From Chitinophaga sp. SYP-B3965 (lineage in GTDB: Bacteria; Bacteroidota; Bacteroidia; Chitinophagales; Chitinophagaceae): 64,000 nt of DNA. Shown piece after piece: positions 1 to 7,622 of the stretch. The notes under the pieces are model-generated. The model was given only the letters and a program-made list of their open reading frames with translations, had not been told where the DNA came from and did not search any database. Made by a program: the position numbers and the translations under genes. Each line of letters begins with the position of its first letter. Within the stretch, counting starts at the first letter, position 1. The stretch is from assembly GCF_009647655.1 (NCBI RefSeq), contig NZ_WJFD01000001.1:248001-312000 (forward strand), written 5' to 3'.

Positions 1-705
1 CATGGTGGGTTTCTCATCGTGTTTGTTGGTTTCCTCTTCCACGATGGAGGCAAGCGTGGTCACTTCCGTAGGACTTAAACCCAATGCCATTGCTTTGGCT
101 TTGCGGCTTTCATTCCAGAAAGTAGCGTAAGCACCTTCCAGTTTTTCAAATACTTTACCTGCGCTGGTGTTCCAGTAGAATTCGTAGGTATTAGGCATTA
201 CGGCACACATCACGGTATTGGTATCCAGTCCGAACTGCCGGAGGTACACCTGGTCCTCAAAAATGGCTTTAAGGCTGTTTGAATCCGCTTCCAGATTGGC
301 AGAAACGAGATGGATGAAATCTTCCTTCAGCCTTAACTTATTGATCACGAGTTTTACAGGGGATTGCCTGCCTGAACGTAACATGCGGATGATCTCCAGG
401 TTGCTCATGCCTTTCTTTATCTCATACCGGCCTGCTTTTACGCGGGCGGGGTAATCCAGTCTTTTTGCTACCAGGTTGAAGGTGGCAGGGGAGCTGATGA
501 TCTCCTGTTGCTGCAATCCTTCCAGAACGTTCTGGTAATTGCTGCCGGTAGGGATGTAGAAGTATTTCTTATCTCCAAAGGAGCGGGTATTGGGGCCCAT
601 CAGCAGATAGGCGGAAAATACCAAAACGCCGGACAGCAGGCAGCCAATGGCTACGGCGATGCGGCGGATCCAGGGAGAGCGTTGACTTTTAGGTTTGTTC
701 TTCAT
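1..705 (-). CDS. mltG: Endolytic murein transglycosylase MltG (partial, C-terminus outside window)
   Basis: Membrane-anchored lytic transglycosylase of the YceG family, which cleaves nascent peptidoglycan strands in the periplasm. The 235 visible residues start with a short basic cytoplasmic tail (MKNKPKSQRS), one transmembrane helix at about residues 14-37, then the periplasmic LysM-like and YceG domains. The motif SIVEEET near residues 220-226 contains the expected catalytic Glu (about E223, matching the SIVEKET region of the E. coli enzyme). The frame stays open to base 1, so the gene runs out of the window. It follows secG by about 100 bases on the same strand and may be the last gene of the miaB-secG operon or have its own promoter. 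Assignment rests on family motifs and is firm. Confidence 0.9.
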   Translation of the reverse strand, partial: MKNKPKSQRSPWIRRIAVAIGCLLSGVLVFSAYLLMGPNTRSFGDKKYFYIPTGSNYQNVLEGLQQQEIISSPATFNLVAKRLDYPARVKAGRYEIKKGMSNLEIIRMLRSGRQSPVKLVINKLRLKEDFIHLVSANLEADSNSLKAIFEDQVYLRQFGLDTNTVMCAVMPNTYEFYWNTSAGKVFEKLEGAYATFWNESRKAKAMALGLSPTEVTTLASIVEEETNKHDEKPTM

Positions 706-805
706 TGAATAAGATAGGGTATGTGATCATTCACAAATGCGCACAAAAAACCCCGCTTTTAACGGCGAGGTTCGTGTAAATATTATGATTTGTATAATAT
801 TAGTT

Positions 806-1144
806 TTACTTAGGTTGCTGCTGCTGCGGTGTTGGCAATTTTGCAGGTGCAGATGCCGGAGCCGGAGCGCCACCAGTTTGTTCTGTAACGCTTTGTCCTT
901 TTTGAACGGAACCGGCGCCTTTATTTACAAACATAGCGGAAGTGAGGCAGAGGATGGCAATCGCTGCTGCCAGGATCCAGGTACCTTTTTCGAGAACGTC
1001 AGTTGTCTGACGCACGCCCATCACCTGGTTACCGAAACCACCGAAGGAACCGGACAGGCCGCCACCTTTGGGATTTTGTACCAGTACGAAGAAGCCCAGC
1101 AAAACACAGGCTACTACGATCAATATTCCAAAGAAAATCAACAT
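806..1144 (-). CDS. secG: Preprotein translocase subunit SecG
   Basis: Small accessory subunit of the SecYEG protein-export channel in the inner membrane. The 112-residue product shows the SecG layout: transmembrane helix 1 at residues 2-22, the conserved cytosolic loop QNPKGGGLSGSFGG, and helix 2 at about residues 55-73. A Pro/Ala/Gln-rich tail ending in PQQQQPK follows, as is common in Bacteroidota. It starts 8 bases after the stop of the upstream acidic repeat protein, so the two are probably co-transcribed and translationally close. Nothing essential is missing. Confidence 0.93.
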   Translation of the reverse strand: MLIFFGILIVVACVLLGFFVLVQNPKGGGLSGSFGGFGNQVMGVRQTTDVLEKGTWILAAAIAILCLTSAMFVNKGAGSVQKGQSVTEQTGGAPAPASAPAKLPTPQQQQPK

Positions 1145-1152
1145 ATTCGTTG

Positions 1153-2847
1153 CTATTTATTGTTGTCTGTTATTAATTGTAATTCTTTTATCTTTTGCGC
1201 AAAATAAGCGTTTTTGTCGGGATTAAGCAAACTTAATTTTTGATATATCACGATCGCTTTTGCGTGCTGGTGCTGGCGTACCCAGATTTCAGCCAGTGTT
1301 TCTGACACGATATCATCGTTCAGGGTAATGGACTCCATGGCCATTTTTTCCACTCTTTCAGATACTTCCGGCTCGTCATCTTCGTATAAACGGTGCATTT
1401 GCTGGTGATACCAGTCTTTGGTGGCTTTTCCTGCCACAAAGTTATCTTTCAGCTCCCGCAGCCAGTCTGTGAAGCTTCTCATTTCAGCCTGTGCTTTGTC
1501 ATTCATCATTTCTGCAGTATTCGGATCTTTCAGCTTTTTATAGGCAAAATAGTCTTCTGTGTATAGTGGCTGGAAGGTGAGGACGGTCTCTTCTTCCGGT
1601 GTGTCTATCGGGTGGATGCGGATCGGGCCTTCTTCCAGTTCGTCGTCGTCGGTTACAACTTGTTGTTTTTCAGTTGTTTCTGCGGGAGCGGGGAGGGAGA
1701 TGCCTCCTGTTATTGTTGTTTCTGTTTCTGCGAGGATGTCTTCTTCTTCGATCTCGGGTTCGTAGTGGGGCTTTTCTTCTTTCAGTGCCTCGTAATCAAT
1801 GGCTACCACTTCGTCCGGTGCGTCTGATGTTCTTTCTGCTTCGAAGGCTTTTTCTTCTTTTATGGCTTCGTAGTCAATGGCTACGATCTCGTCTGGTGCG
1901 TCTGAGGCTTTTTCTGCTTCGAAGGCTTTTTCTTCTTTTATGGATTCGTAGTCGAGGGCTACGATCTCGTCTTGTGCTTCTGAGGCTTTTTCGGCTTCGA
2001 AGGCTTTTTCCTCTTTTATGGCTTCGTAGTCGAGGGCTACGATTTCGTCTTGTTCTGCAGAGAGAGGTGTGTTATTTTCTGATGAGGTTCCCTGGGCTGA
2101 GAGGTTGTTTTCCTCTTCAGTTGTGGGTTCCTCTTCAGCAGAGATGTTATTTTCAAGTGAGGGGTTTCCTTCAACTGAGAGGTCATTTTCCTCTTCGGCT
2201 GTAATGGGGAGCCCTTCGGCAGAGTAGTTATTTTCAAGTGAGGGGGTTCCCTGGGCTGAGAGGTTATTTTCTTCTTCAGCTGTAATGGGGAGCCCTTCGG
2301 CAGAGAGAGGGGTGTTATTTTCAAGTGAGAAGTCTCCTTGAGCTGATAGGTCGTTTTCCTCTTCGGCTGCAGGTTCCTCTTCAACAGTAACCTCTTCTTT
2401 ATTCTCTATAATAGGTTCCTCTTCGACAATAACCTCTTCTTCCTCTATTATAATCTCTGCCTTTTGGGCAGCGAGGGCGGCATTGGCTTTGTCTTCTGCT
2501 TCTATTTCATCGAGGATCTGCTGGTCTTCGGCAGAGATGGCGTCTTCCAGTTGTTCTATTTGAACAGCGGCGGGAAGGGTGGATTCAACTGCTACGGGCG
2601 CTTCTTCGAAGAGCGTGGTATCTGTTAGTAATTGATGTAAATGTTGCGGATTGCTGCTGTAAAGCTGGGCTTTTTTCAGCGTAGGGGCCGTCAGGTCAGG
2701 ACGTTGAACGTATTGTTTCTGCGCCAGCAATAAACGCGCTGCCGCAAAATAAGGATACGTTTCTACCAGCCGTTCCAGTTCAGACTGGTCAACATGCCGG
2801 ATATCCGGTTGGTTAAAAATATGGTGAATGATCCTGTTAGCGGTCAT
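1153..2847 (-). CDS. Acidic repeat-containing protein of the secG operon (function unknown)
   Basis: Product of 564 residues. The N-terminal about 85 residues (IIHHIFNQPD...YPYFAAARLLLAQKQ) and C-terminal about 130 residues (from TEDYFAYKKL to KIKELQLITDNNK) are ordered and contain TPR-like helices. They look like the hypothetical protein often found upstream of secG in Bacteroidota. The middle, about residues 130-380, is extremely Glu-rich and low complexity and holds two repeat families. One has units around SAEGLPITAEEEN/SLENN. The other has three exact-length 26-residue units starting DEIVALDYE plus a partial fourth (78-base period, about bases 1783-2060). No signal peptide or membrane segment is seen, so it is probably cytoplasmic. 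No function is inferred. Position between lptE and secG suggests an envelope-biogenesis link, which is only contextual. Confidence 0.85.
   Translation of the reverse strand: MTANRIIHHIFNQPDIRHVDQSELERLVETYPYFAAARLLLAQKQYVQRPDLTAPTLKKAQLYSSNPQHLHQLLTDTTLFEEAPVAVESTLPAAVQIEQLEDAISAEDQQILDEIEAEDKANAALAAQKAEIIIEEEEVIVEEEPIIENKEEVTVEEEPAAEEENDLSAQGDFSLENNTPLSAEGLPITAEEENNLSAQGTPSLENNYSAEGLPITAEEENDLSVEGNPSLENNISAEEEPTTEEENNLSAQGTSSENNTPLSAEQDEIVALDYEAIKEEKAFEAEKASEAQDEIVALDYESIKEEKAFEAEKASDAPDEIVAIDYEAIKEEKAFEAERTSDAPDEVVAIDYEALKEEKPHYEPEIEEEDILAETETTITGGISLPAPAETTEKQQVVTDDDELEEGPIRIHPIDTPEEETVLTFQPLYTEDYFAYKKLKDPNTAEMMNDKAQAEMRSFTDWLRELKDNFVAGKATKDWYHQQMHRLYEDDEPEVSERVEKMAMESITLNDDIVSETLAEIWVRQHQHAKAIVIYQKLSLLNPDKNAYFAQKIKELQLITDNNK
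1783..2345 (-). repeat. Tandem coding repeats inside the acidic protein
   Basis: Two adjacent in-frame tandem arrays. Bases about 1783-2060 carry about 3.5 copies of a 78-base unit (recurring phrase GGCTTCGTAGTC on the plus strand, near 1865 and 2021, variant at 1943). Bases about 2060-2345 carry about three units of 80-90 bases marked by TTATTTTCAAGTGAG. Copy similarity is high at the DNA level, which suggests recent slippage or recombination and probable strain-to-strain length variation. Confidence 0.85.
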
Positions 2848-2905
2848 GGGTGCTAAAATATGAAAATAATACTTAAATCAAATAGCAGTAAGGCGATATC
2901 CGTTA

Positions 2906-3448
2906 CTACCAGTTAGCAAAAGCCCTGTTGAAAACATCATCCACGAGGTTCGGCACAATCTCTCCCAACAGGCGAGGCTCCACTTCTGTAACGGTTTTTC
3001 CTGCGTCAAAGTCTGCAGAGCGGGAAAAGGACTGGCTGGTAAAACCTTTCTTGTCGCCCACCCGCTTGATCAAAGTGATATTGAGCGTAATGGTTAAACG
3101 GGCTGAGGCCGGCTTGTCTATATCGGTTACTGCGGCATTGGAAACAGAGTACCCGGTGATGGTTCCTTTGAATTCATAATCAGCATTCTGATCATTTGTT
3201 TGTGTCAGCGCTGTTTGCGCAAGGATCTTCGTCCGCAGTTTTTCCGTTACCTGCTGACTTAATTGCGGATTATTCTGCGGTGCACGGTTTTCAATAAAGC
3301 GCACCAATACGGTTTTTGCTGCCGGATCAATACTGGCGCCAGAAGCGGAGTATTTAATAGAACATGCCCCCAAAAACAGCCACAGGCTTATGCTTACAAA
3401 AAAAGATATTGTTCTGGACATAGGTTGGTGGATAGCGTATTTATTCAT
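2906..3448 (-). CDS. lptE: LptE-family lipopolysaccharide-assembly lipoprotein
   Basis: Outer-membrane lipoprotein expected to plug the LptD barrel and help place lipopolysaccharide in the outer leaflet. The 180-residue product has a signal peptide ending in the lipobox LGAC, so Cys29 would be acylated. The body (KTVLVRFIENRAPQNNPQLS, then ADYEFKGTITGYSVS) is typical of the Bacteroidota LptE family. A start at Met10 (base 3421, MSRTISFF) would give a more ordinary-length signal peptide and is a good alternative. The first bases overlap the end of the sigma-54 activator gene (3441-3448), consistent with translational coupling in the miaB-lptE-secG operon. Confidence 0.88.
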   Translation of the reverse strand: MNKYAIHQPMSRTISFFVSISLWLFLGACSIKYSASGASIDPAAKTVLVRFIENRAPQNNPQLSQQVTEKLRTKILAQTALTQTNDQNADYEFKGTITGYSVSNAAVTDIDKPASARLTITLNITLIKRVGDKKGFTSQSFSRSADFDAGKTVTEVEPRLLGEIVPNLVDDVFNRAFANW

Positions 3449-4679
3449 TAATATTATATTCCTTCAGTTTCCTGTACAAAGTCCGTTCCGAAATTCCGAG
3501 GTCCAGCGCGGCGTCCTTACGTTTTCCTTTGTGTTTCTTCAGCGCTTTTTCGATCAACTCCTTCTCTTTGTCTGCAATAGACAAGGTTTCTTCCACTTCT
3601 TCGTGATGATCTATTTTGTTGCTGTCCTGGATAATATAAGGTTGCGGATTAGAGATGATCCCTGCCGGCGCGGCCTGCGGTTCCGGTTTTTGGAAATTAT
3701 GCAGTACGTTTTCATCCTGGAACACACCTGAATGTGCGATGGAAGGATTCTGCAGGATGTCGAAGAACATCTTCTTGAGTTCTGTTACATCCTTCTTCAT
3801 GTCGAAGAAAAGTTTGTAGAGGATGTCCCTTTCGCTGCTGAAATCTCCGCCACCGTTGTGGTTAGGCGCCAGCATCGGCAGGCGGTTCATTACCTGCGGT
3901 TCTGGCAGGAACCTGCGCAGTTCCTTGGCTGTCACGTTTTTATCTGTGGCTAGTACTGAGATCTGTTCTGCAATGTTCTTTAATTCCCGCACGTTACCGG
4001 GCCATGGATAATTGGTGATCATATCCCGGGCTTCGTCATCCAGGTGGATGGAGGTGGTTTTGTAACGTTCTGCAAAGTCCACACAGAATTTGCGGAAGAG
4101 CATGGCGATATCCTCTTTTCTATCTCTTAATGAAGGAACGCGAATAGGTACAGTGTTTAAACGATAATAGAGATCTTCCCGGAACTTGCCCTGCTGGGTG
4201 CTTTCCAGGAGATCGCGGTTAGTGGCTGCTATTACGCGTACATCTGTTTTCTGTACTTTGGAAGAACCTACGCGGATGTATTCTCCTGCTTCCAAAACTC
4301 TTAGGAGACGAGCTTGCGTGCCCAGCGGCATTTCGCCGATCTCATCCAGGAAAATGGTACCACCGTTCACGGTTTCGAAATATCCTTTGCGGTTATCAAC
4401 GGCTCCGGTGAATGATCCTTTTTCGTGACCAAATAATTCAGAGTCGATAGTTCCTTCGGGGATGGCGCCGCAGTTCACGGCTATAAATGGATTGTGTTTG
4501 CGGGCGCTCAGGGTATGAATGATCTGTGAAAATACTTCCTTTCCCACACCGCTTTCTCCGGAGATCAACACTGTAAGATCAGTGTTGGACACCTGTGCGG
4601 CTACTTGCAAGGCATAGTTCAATGCCTGCGAGTTGCCGATGATGCCGAAGCGGTTCTTTATACTTTGAATGTTGTCCAT
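3441..4679 (-). CDS. Sigma-54-dependent transcriptional activator (AAA+ plus Fis-type HTH, no sensor domain)
   Basis: Enhancer-binding protein that remodels sigma-54 RNA polymerase by ATP hydrolysis. The frame opens at 4712, overlapping miaB, but Met12 at 4679 (MDNIQSIKNRFGIIG) is the likelier start. Numbered from the long form, the AAA+ domain begins almost at once: Walker A GESGVGKE (52-59), sigma-54 contact loop GSFTGA (99-104, Ser in place of the usual first Ala), Walker B GGTIFLDEIGEM (117-128). A C-terminal Fis-like helix-turn-helix (LGISERTLYRKLKEYNI) ends the protein. There is no receiver, PAS or GAF domain, so activity must be set by protein level or a partner. This operon position (after miaB, before lptE) is conserved in many Bacteroidota as far as I recall. 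Confidence 0.93.
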   Translation of the reverse strand: MDNIQSIKNRFGIIGNSQALNYALQVAAQVSNTDLTVLISGESGVGKEVFSQIIHTLSARKHNPFIAVNCGAIPEGTIDSELFGHEKGSFTGAVDNRKGYFETVNGGTIFLDEIGEMPLGTQARLLRVLEAGEYIRVGSSKVQKTDVRVIAATNRDLLESTQQGKFREDLYYRLNTVPIRVPSLRDRKEDIAMLFRKFCVDFAERYKTTSIHLDDEARDMITNYPWPGNVRELKNIAEQISVLATDKNVTAKELRRFLPEPQVMNRLPMLAPNHNGGGDFSSERDILYKLFFDMKKDVTELKKMFFDILQNPSIAHSGVFQDENVLHNFQKPEPQAAPAGIISNPQPYIIQDSNKIDHHEEVEETLSIADKEKELIEKALKKHKGKRKDAALDLGISERTLYRKLKEYNINE

Positions 4680-4698
4680 CTGTTTTTTAATTTTTATC

Positions 4699-6114
4699 TT
4701 ATCCTTCCACAACCTTTCCCAGCAATGTGCCGGCTGTACAGTTCTCTACTTTAACCATAACATACTCGCCCTTTTTATGTTCTCCTTTGGGGAATACGAT
4801 CACCTTATTCTGATCGTTCCTGCCATAGAGATCGTCTTCTGAACGTTTGGACGTGCCTTCTATCAGCACTTTGAAAGTTTTTCCCACATCCTTCTGCATA
4901 CTTGCGAGGGTATGTGTACGATGCAGGGCAACGATCTCCGCGAGGCGGTGTTTTTTCACTTCTTCTGTTATGTCGTCCGTATACCGGCGGGCAGCCAGTG
5001 TACCGGGACGTTCAGAATAAGCATACATATAGGCGAGATCAAAATGTGCGTAGCGCATGATGTCCATCGTTTCCTGGTGATCTTCTTCTGTTTCTGTGCA
5101 GAAGCCGGTGATCACGTCGGTGGACAGGCCACAATCCGGGATCACTTCCAGGATGCGGTCTATTTTTTTCTTGTACCATTCCCGCGTGTACGTGCGGTTC
5201 ATCAACTGGAGGATCCGGTTGCTGCCGCTTTGAACGGGCAGGTGGATGTAATTGCAAATATTTTCGTGGCGGGCGATGGTGAGGATCACTTCGTCCGTAA
5301 TGTCTTTGGGATGAGAGGTGCTGAAACGAACGCGAAGTAAGGGGCTGATGGCCGCTACTTTTTCCAGCAGCCTGGCAAAAGTGATGGTTTCATCCTTTTG
5401 CTCGTCTACAAAGTAGTAGGAATCCACGTTTTGGCCTAATAGCGTTACTTCGCGGAAACCTCTTTGGTAGAGGTCCGTGGCTTCAGCAATGATGGATTGT
5501 GGTTCCCGGCTTCTTTCCCTGCCGCGGGTGAAAGGTACTACGCAGAAGGAGCACATATTATTACAACCCCGCATGATGGACACAAAAGCGTTGACGCCGT
5601 TGCTGTTCAGGCGAACCGGGCTGATGTCCGCATAGGTTTCCTCGCGGCTGAGCAATACGTTGATGGCTTTCTGGCCGGTGGAGGCTTCTTCTATGAGGGA
5701 GGGGAGGGAACGGTAAGAATCCGGTCCAACTACCATGTCTACCAGTTTTTCTTCTTCGAGGAACTTGGATTTGAGGCGTTCTGCCATGCAACCCAATACC
5801 CCTACCAGGAAGCCTGGTTTGGCTTTTTTGATGCTTTTGAACTCTGTAAGGCGCTTGCGGACGGTCTGTTCTGCCTTTTCGCGGATGGAGCAGGTGTTGA
5901 GGAGTACGAGGTCTGCTTCTTCCACGTTCCTGGTGGCGCCGAAGCCTTCTGTATTGAGGATGGAGGCCACGATCTCGCTATCGTTGAAATTCATGGCGCA
6001 GCCATAGCTTTCTATGTAAAACTTTTTGGCGTAGGTACGCATATCTCCGGCCTGCGGAGCGATTGCTTCGCCCTGGCGGTTCTCATCATGTACTTTAGGT
6101 ACGGTATCCAGCAT
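4699..6114 (-). CDS. miaB: tRNA-2-methylthio-N6-dimethylallyladenosine synthase MiaB
   Basis: Radical SAM methylthiotransferase that adds a methylthio group to i6A37 in tRNAs reading UNN codons. The frame opens at 6147, but a TAnnTTTG promoter element (6137-6144) sits over that start, so the ATG at 6114 (MLDTVPKVHDENR) is preferred. In long-form numbering the UPF0004 domain supplies cluster cysteines C50, C86 and C120, and the radical SAM motif is RGCNNMCSFC (C195, C199, C202) followed by the FTRGRERSR stretch typical of MiaB. A C-terminal TRAM domain ends in the motif VENCTAGTLLGKVVEG. All key residues are present. It is the first gene of the operon leading to lptE and secG. Confidence 0.96.
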   Translation of the reverse strand: MLDTVPKVHDENRQGEAIAPQAGDMRTYAKKFYIESYGCAMNFNDSEIVASILNTEGFGATRNVEEADLVLLNTCSIREKAEQTVRKRLTEFKSIKKAKPGFLVGVLGCMAERLKSKFLEEEKLVDMVVGPDSYRSLPSLIEEASTGQKAINVLLSREETYADISPVRLNSNGVNAFVSIMRGCNNMCSFCVVPFTRGRERSREPQSIIAEATDLYQRGFREVTLLGQNVDSYYFVDEQKDETITFARLLEKVAAISPLLRVRFSTSHPKDITDEVILTIARHENICNYIHLPVQSGSNRILQLMNRTYTREWYKKKIDRILEVIPDCGLSTDVITGFCTETEEDHQETMDIMRYAHFDLAYMYAYSERPGTLAARRYTDDITEEVKKHRLAEIVALHRTHTLASMQKDVGKTFKVLIEGTSKRSEDDLYGRNDQNKVIVFPKGEHKKGEYVMVKVENCTAGTLLGKVVEG

Positions 6115-6136
6115 GCACTGTCGAAATTTAGAAGGG

Positions 6137-6144
6137 CAAAAATA
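6137..6144 (-). promoter_or_regulatory. Bacteroidota -7 element upstream of miaB
   Basis: Reverse-strand TATTTTTG matches the TAnnTTTG consensus. It lies about 23 bases before the preferred miaB start at 6114 and inside the longer frame, which argues against the upstream start. No good -33 TTTG is evident. Confidence 0.45.
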
Positions 6145-6196
6145 CATAAAAAAATGACAGAATGACAGGTTAAGTTTTGCTTATATTTCGGGTCTT

Positions 6197-6469
6197 ATGA
6201 AGATAGCGCCTGACAAATGGAAGCATTTTTACGTGGGGATCCCGATGGGGATGGTACTGCAATTGGTGGGGTTTTTCCTGTTCCCGGGGCAGCTGGGGTA
6301 TGGGGCTTTGTTTGCCTTTGTAGGGATTGTGGTGATCAGTTATGGGTTTGAGTTGTTTTCGCTGGTAACGGGGAAGGGGCATCATGAGTTGATGGATGCG
6401 GTGGCGGCGGTGGTTGGAGGTTTTTTGGGGCAGGGGGTGTTGTTGTTGGGGGATTATTGGATTGGGTAG
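6197..6469 (+). CDS. Small membrane protein of unknown function
   Basis: A 90-residue product divergent from miaB. It starts MKIAPDKWKHFYVG, then has three hydrophobic segments at about residues 14-30, 35-55 and 66-88, the second followed by GKGHHELMDAVAAVVGG. The DKWKH start and the HHELMDA motif recall small membrane proteins of the VanZ/DUF2238-like and phage-related type, but I do not recognise the family with certainty. The coding bases are unusually G-rich at the 3' end. The last 16 bases overlap the convergent ART-like gene. A possible promoter element TATATTTC lies at about 6182-6189. Confidence 0.65.
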   Translation: MKIAPDKWKHFYVGIPMGMVLQLVGFFLFPGQLGYGALFAFVGIVVISYGFELFSLVTGKGHHELMDAVAAVVGGFLGQGVLLLGDYWIG

Positions 6470-7155
6470 GTGGTGTAATAGGGAGGGACGCCTCTGTAGT
6501 AGGCGGGTGTTTCCTGGAGGTTTTCCGGAATGATGAAATTTGGCCATTGTACTTCTTCGCGTGGGATGAAGAAGCCTTTTATGCAGTTGGGGTTGCGGAT
6601 GCAGATCTGGATGTGTGTTTTTTCGTGGAAGCCGGCGTTTTCGTAGATGGGGGAGCCTTCGATGAAGACGCCTCTTGCTGAATCAAAAGGGGGAGTGTGC
6701 CTGATTCTCATTGATTCATGCAAGTTTTCAATTACATAACAATCAAGTTCTCTAAGGATATGGTCTTTTGAGTTATTCGTGTTCTTATTCTCGGGTAATT
6801 CGGTGTTTTCTAATATTGCGCAATCTTTTAAATTTTCATAAGATACTTGAACGGATCGGATATATTTTTTATCCATTAAATCAAGACAGTTGCCCAAATT
6901 TAATACAGCGCCTAGTACTGCGGGCTTCTTTATTCTCTTTCTGCCAGGAGGGCTAGTAGCAAAGTCCAGGGCCCGCTCATAATTATTTTGCCAGAAATAA
7001 AATCCGGATCCTAGCCAGTCATGTTTGTTAGCACTGATTTTTAGCATCTTCTTTCCTGAAATAACAGCATCTCTGACAGATTCTTCACAACCATGAAAGC
7101 CTAGTATTAATCCAGGATCGGAAGTATATATGTAGTTTGGTTTTGAGGTTAACAT
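6454..7155 (-). CDS. PARP/ART-fold-like protein, candidate toxin
   Basis: Product of 233 residues without signal peptide or membrane segment. The N-terminal third carries what looks like an ADP-ribosyltransferase signature: LGFHG (His21) near the start, then DWLGSGFYFWQNNYERALDFA (about residues 46-66). The second stretch resembles the PARP block G-x-G-x-Y-F-A with a downstream A-x-x-A/F, with Tyr53 as the stacking tyrosine. The C-terminal part (HIQICIRNPNCIKGFFIPR) could be the strand that normally carries the catalytic Glu, here possibly Gln, as in some DUF3990-like proteins. The family resembles uncharacterised bacterial proteins beginning with a F/YHGC motif that I recall as widespread. 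The short gene just upstream on the same strand (7213-7416) suits an antitoxin. Fold and toxicity are inference. Confidence 0.7.
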   Translation of the reverse strand: MLTSKPNYIYTSDPGLILGFHGCEESVRDAVISGKKMLKISANKHDWLGSGFYFWQNNYERALDFATSPPGRKRIKKPAVLGAVLNLGNCLDLMDKKYIRSVQVSYENLKDCAILENTELPENKNTNNSKDHILRELDCYVIENLHESMRIRHTPPFDSARGVFIEGSPIYENAGFHEKTHIQICIRNPNCIKGFFIPREEVQWPNFIIPENLQETPAYYRGVPPYYTTYPIQ

Positions 7156-7212
7156 TTAATTGGGTTGATATATTGACGAATCTTATTCTGTTGTTGTTTG
7201 TTCTGCTATAGT

Positions 7213-7416
7213 CTATTCTTCTTCTTTCCACTTTGCTTTTACTTCTTCTGCAGCTTTTATCTCTTCTTTAGTCATTGGAATGAGTAGATGCCTCATCCCC
7301 AAAGAATCAATTAATTCTGCTGCTGCTTCTTTGGAGGAACGTATAAGTTTTCTCTGTGCCAGCAGGCCATCTTCAATTCGTTTAAGATATTCTGATTGTG
7401 TCATATAGTGGAACAT
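7213..7416 (-). CDS. Small protein, candidate antitoxin of the ART-like toxin
   Basis: A 67-residue product (MFHYMTQSEYLKRIEDG...) that is predicted all-helical. A central SSKEAAAELIDSLGMRHLL segment and a Lys/Glu-rich C-terminal helix are typical of short antitoxins that wrap around a partner. It lies 57 bases upstream of the ART-like gene on the same strand, with a good TAnnTTTG promoter ahead of it, so the pair is probably one transcript with the antitoxin first. No DNA-binding domain is recognisable. It could also be an unrelated small protein. Confidence 0.6.
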   Translation of the reverse strand: MFHYMTQSEYLKRIEDGLLAQRKLIRSSKEAAAELIDSLGMRHLLIPMTKEEIKAAEEVKAKWKEEE

Positions 7417-7451
7417 AATGAATGGTTTTCGTAAAAAAATTCTTCATACTG

Positions 7452-7459
7452 CAAATGTA
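7452..7459 (-). promoter_or_regulatory. -7 element upstream of the candidate toxin-antitoxin pair
   Basis: Reverse-strand TACATTTG matches TAnnTTTG exactly and lies 36 bases before the start of the 67-residue gene. A TTG about 23 bases further upstream could serve as the -33 element. Confidence 0.5.
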
Positions 7460-7566
7460 ATGATTGTTATACTTCAAATTAGCAAGAAGTATTCATGAAA
7501 ATGCAAACTGTTTGTTATTAATTCAGAAACAGATATTTCATTAAGCTGAGTGAAGAATTTATCGAA

Positions 7567-7602
7567 AAACGGCCTGTGGATATGAGGATCTACAGGCCGT
7601 TT
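7567..7602 (-). terminator. Hairpin terminator after the carbonic anhydrase operon
   Basis: Inverted repeat with arms at 7567-7581 and 7588-7602 (core ACGGCCTGT/ACAGGCCGT), followed on the minus strand by GTTTTTCG. It lies 21 bases after the stop of the LCIB-type gene and ends the bestrophin-carbonic anhydrase transcript. Confidence 0.75.
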
Positions 7603-7622
7603 ATATTTTTATGTGTTTATTT

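Noticed and set aside
1599..2204. Arg/Leu-rich open frame on the plus strand
   Set aside because: It is the reverse complement of the Glu-rich repeats of the 564-residue gene; its odd composition is a by-product of those repeats.
2060..2345. Regularly spaced repeats that might suggest a CRISPR array
   Set aside because: Units are in frame within a protein gene, are of unequal length, and have no conserved repeat/variable spacer structure.
5464..6165. Open frame (233 codons) on the plus strand opposite miaB
   Set aside because: miaB is unambiguous; the antisense translation has no recognisable motif.
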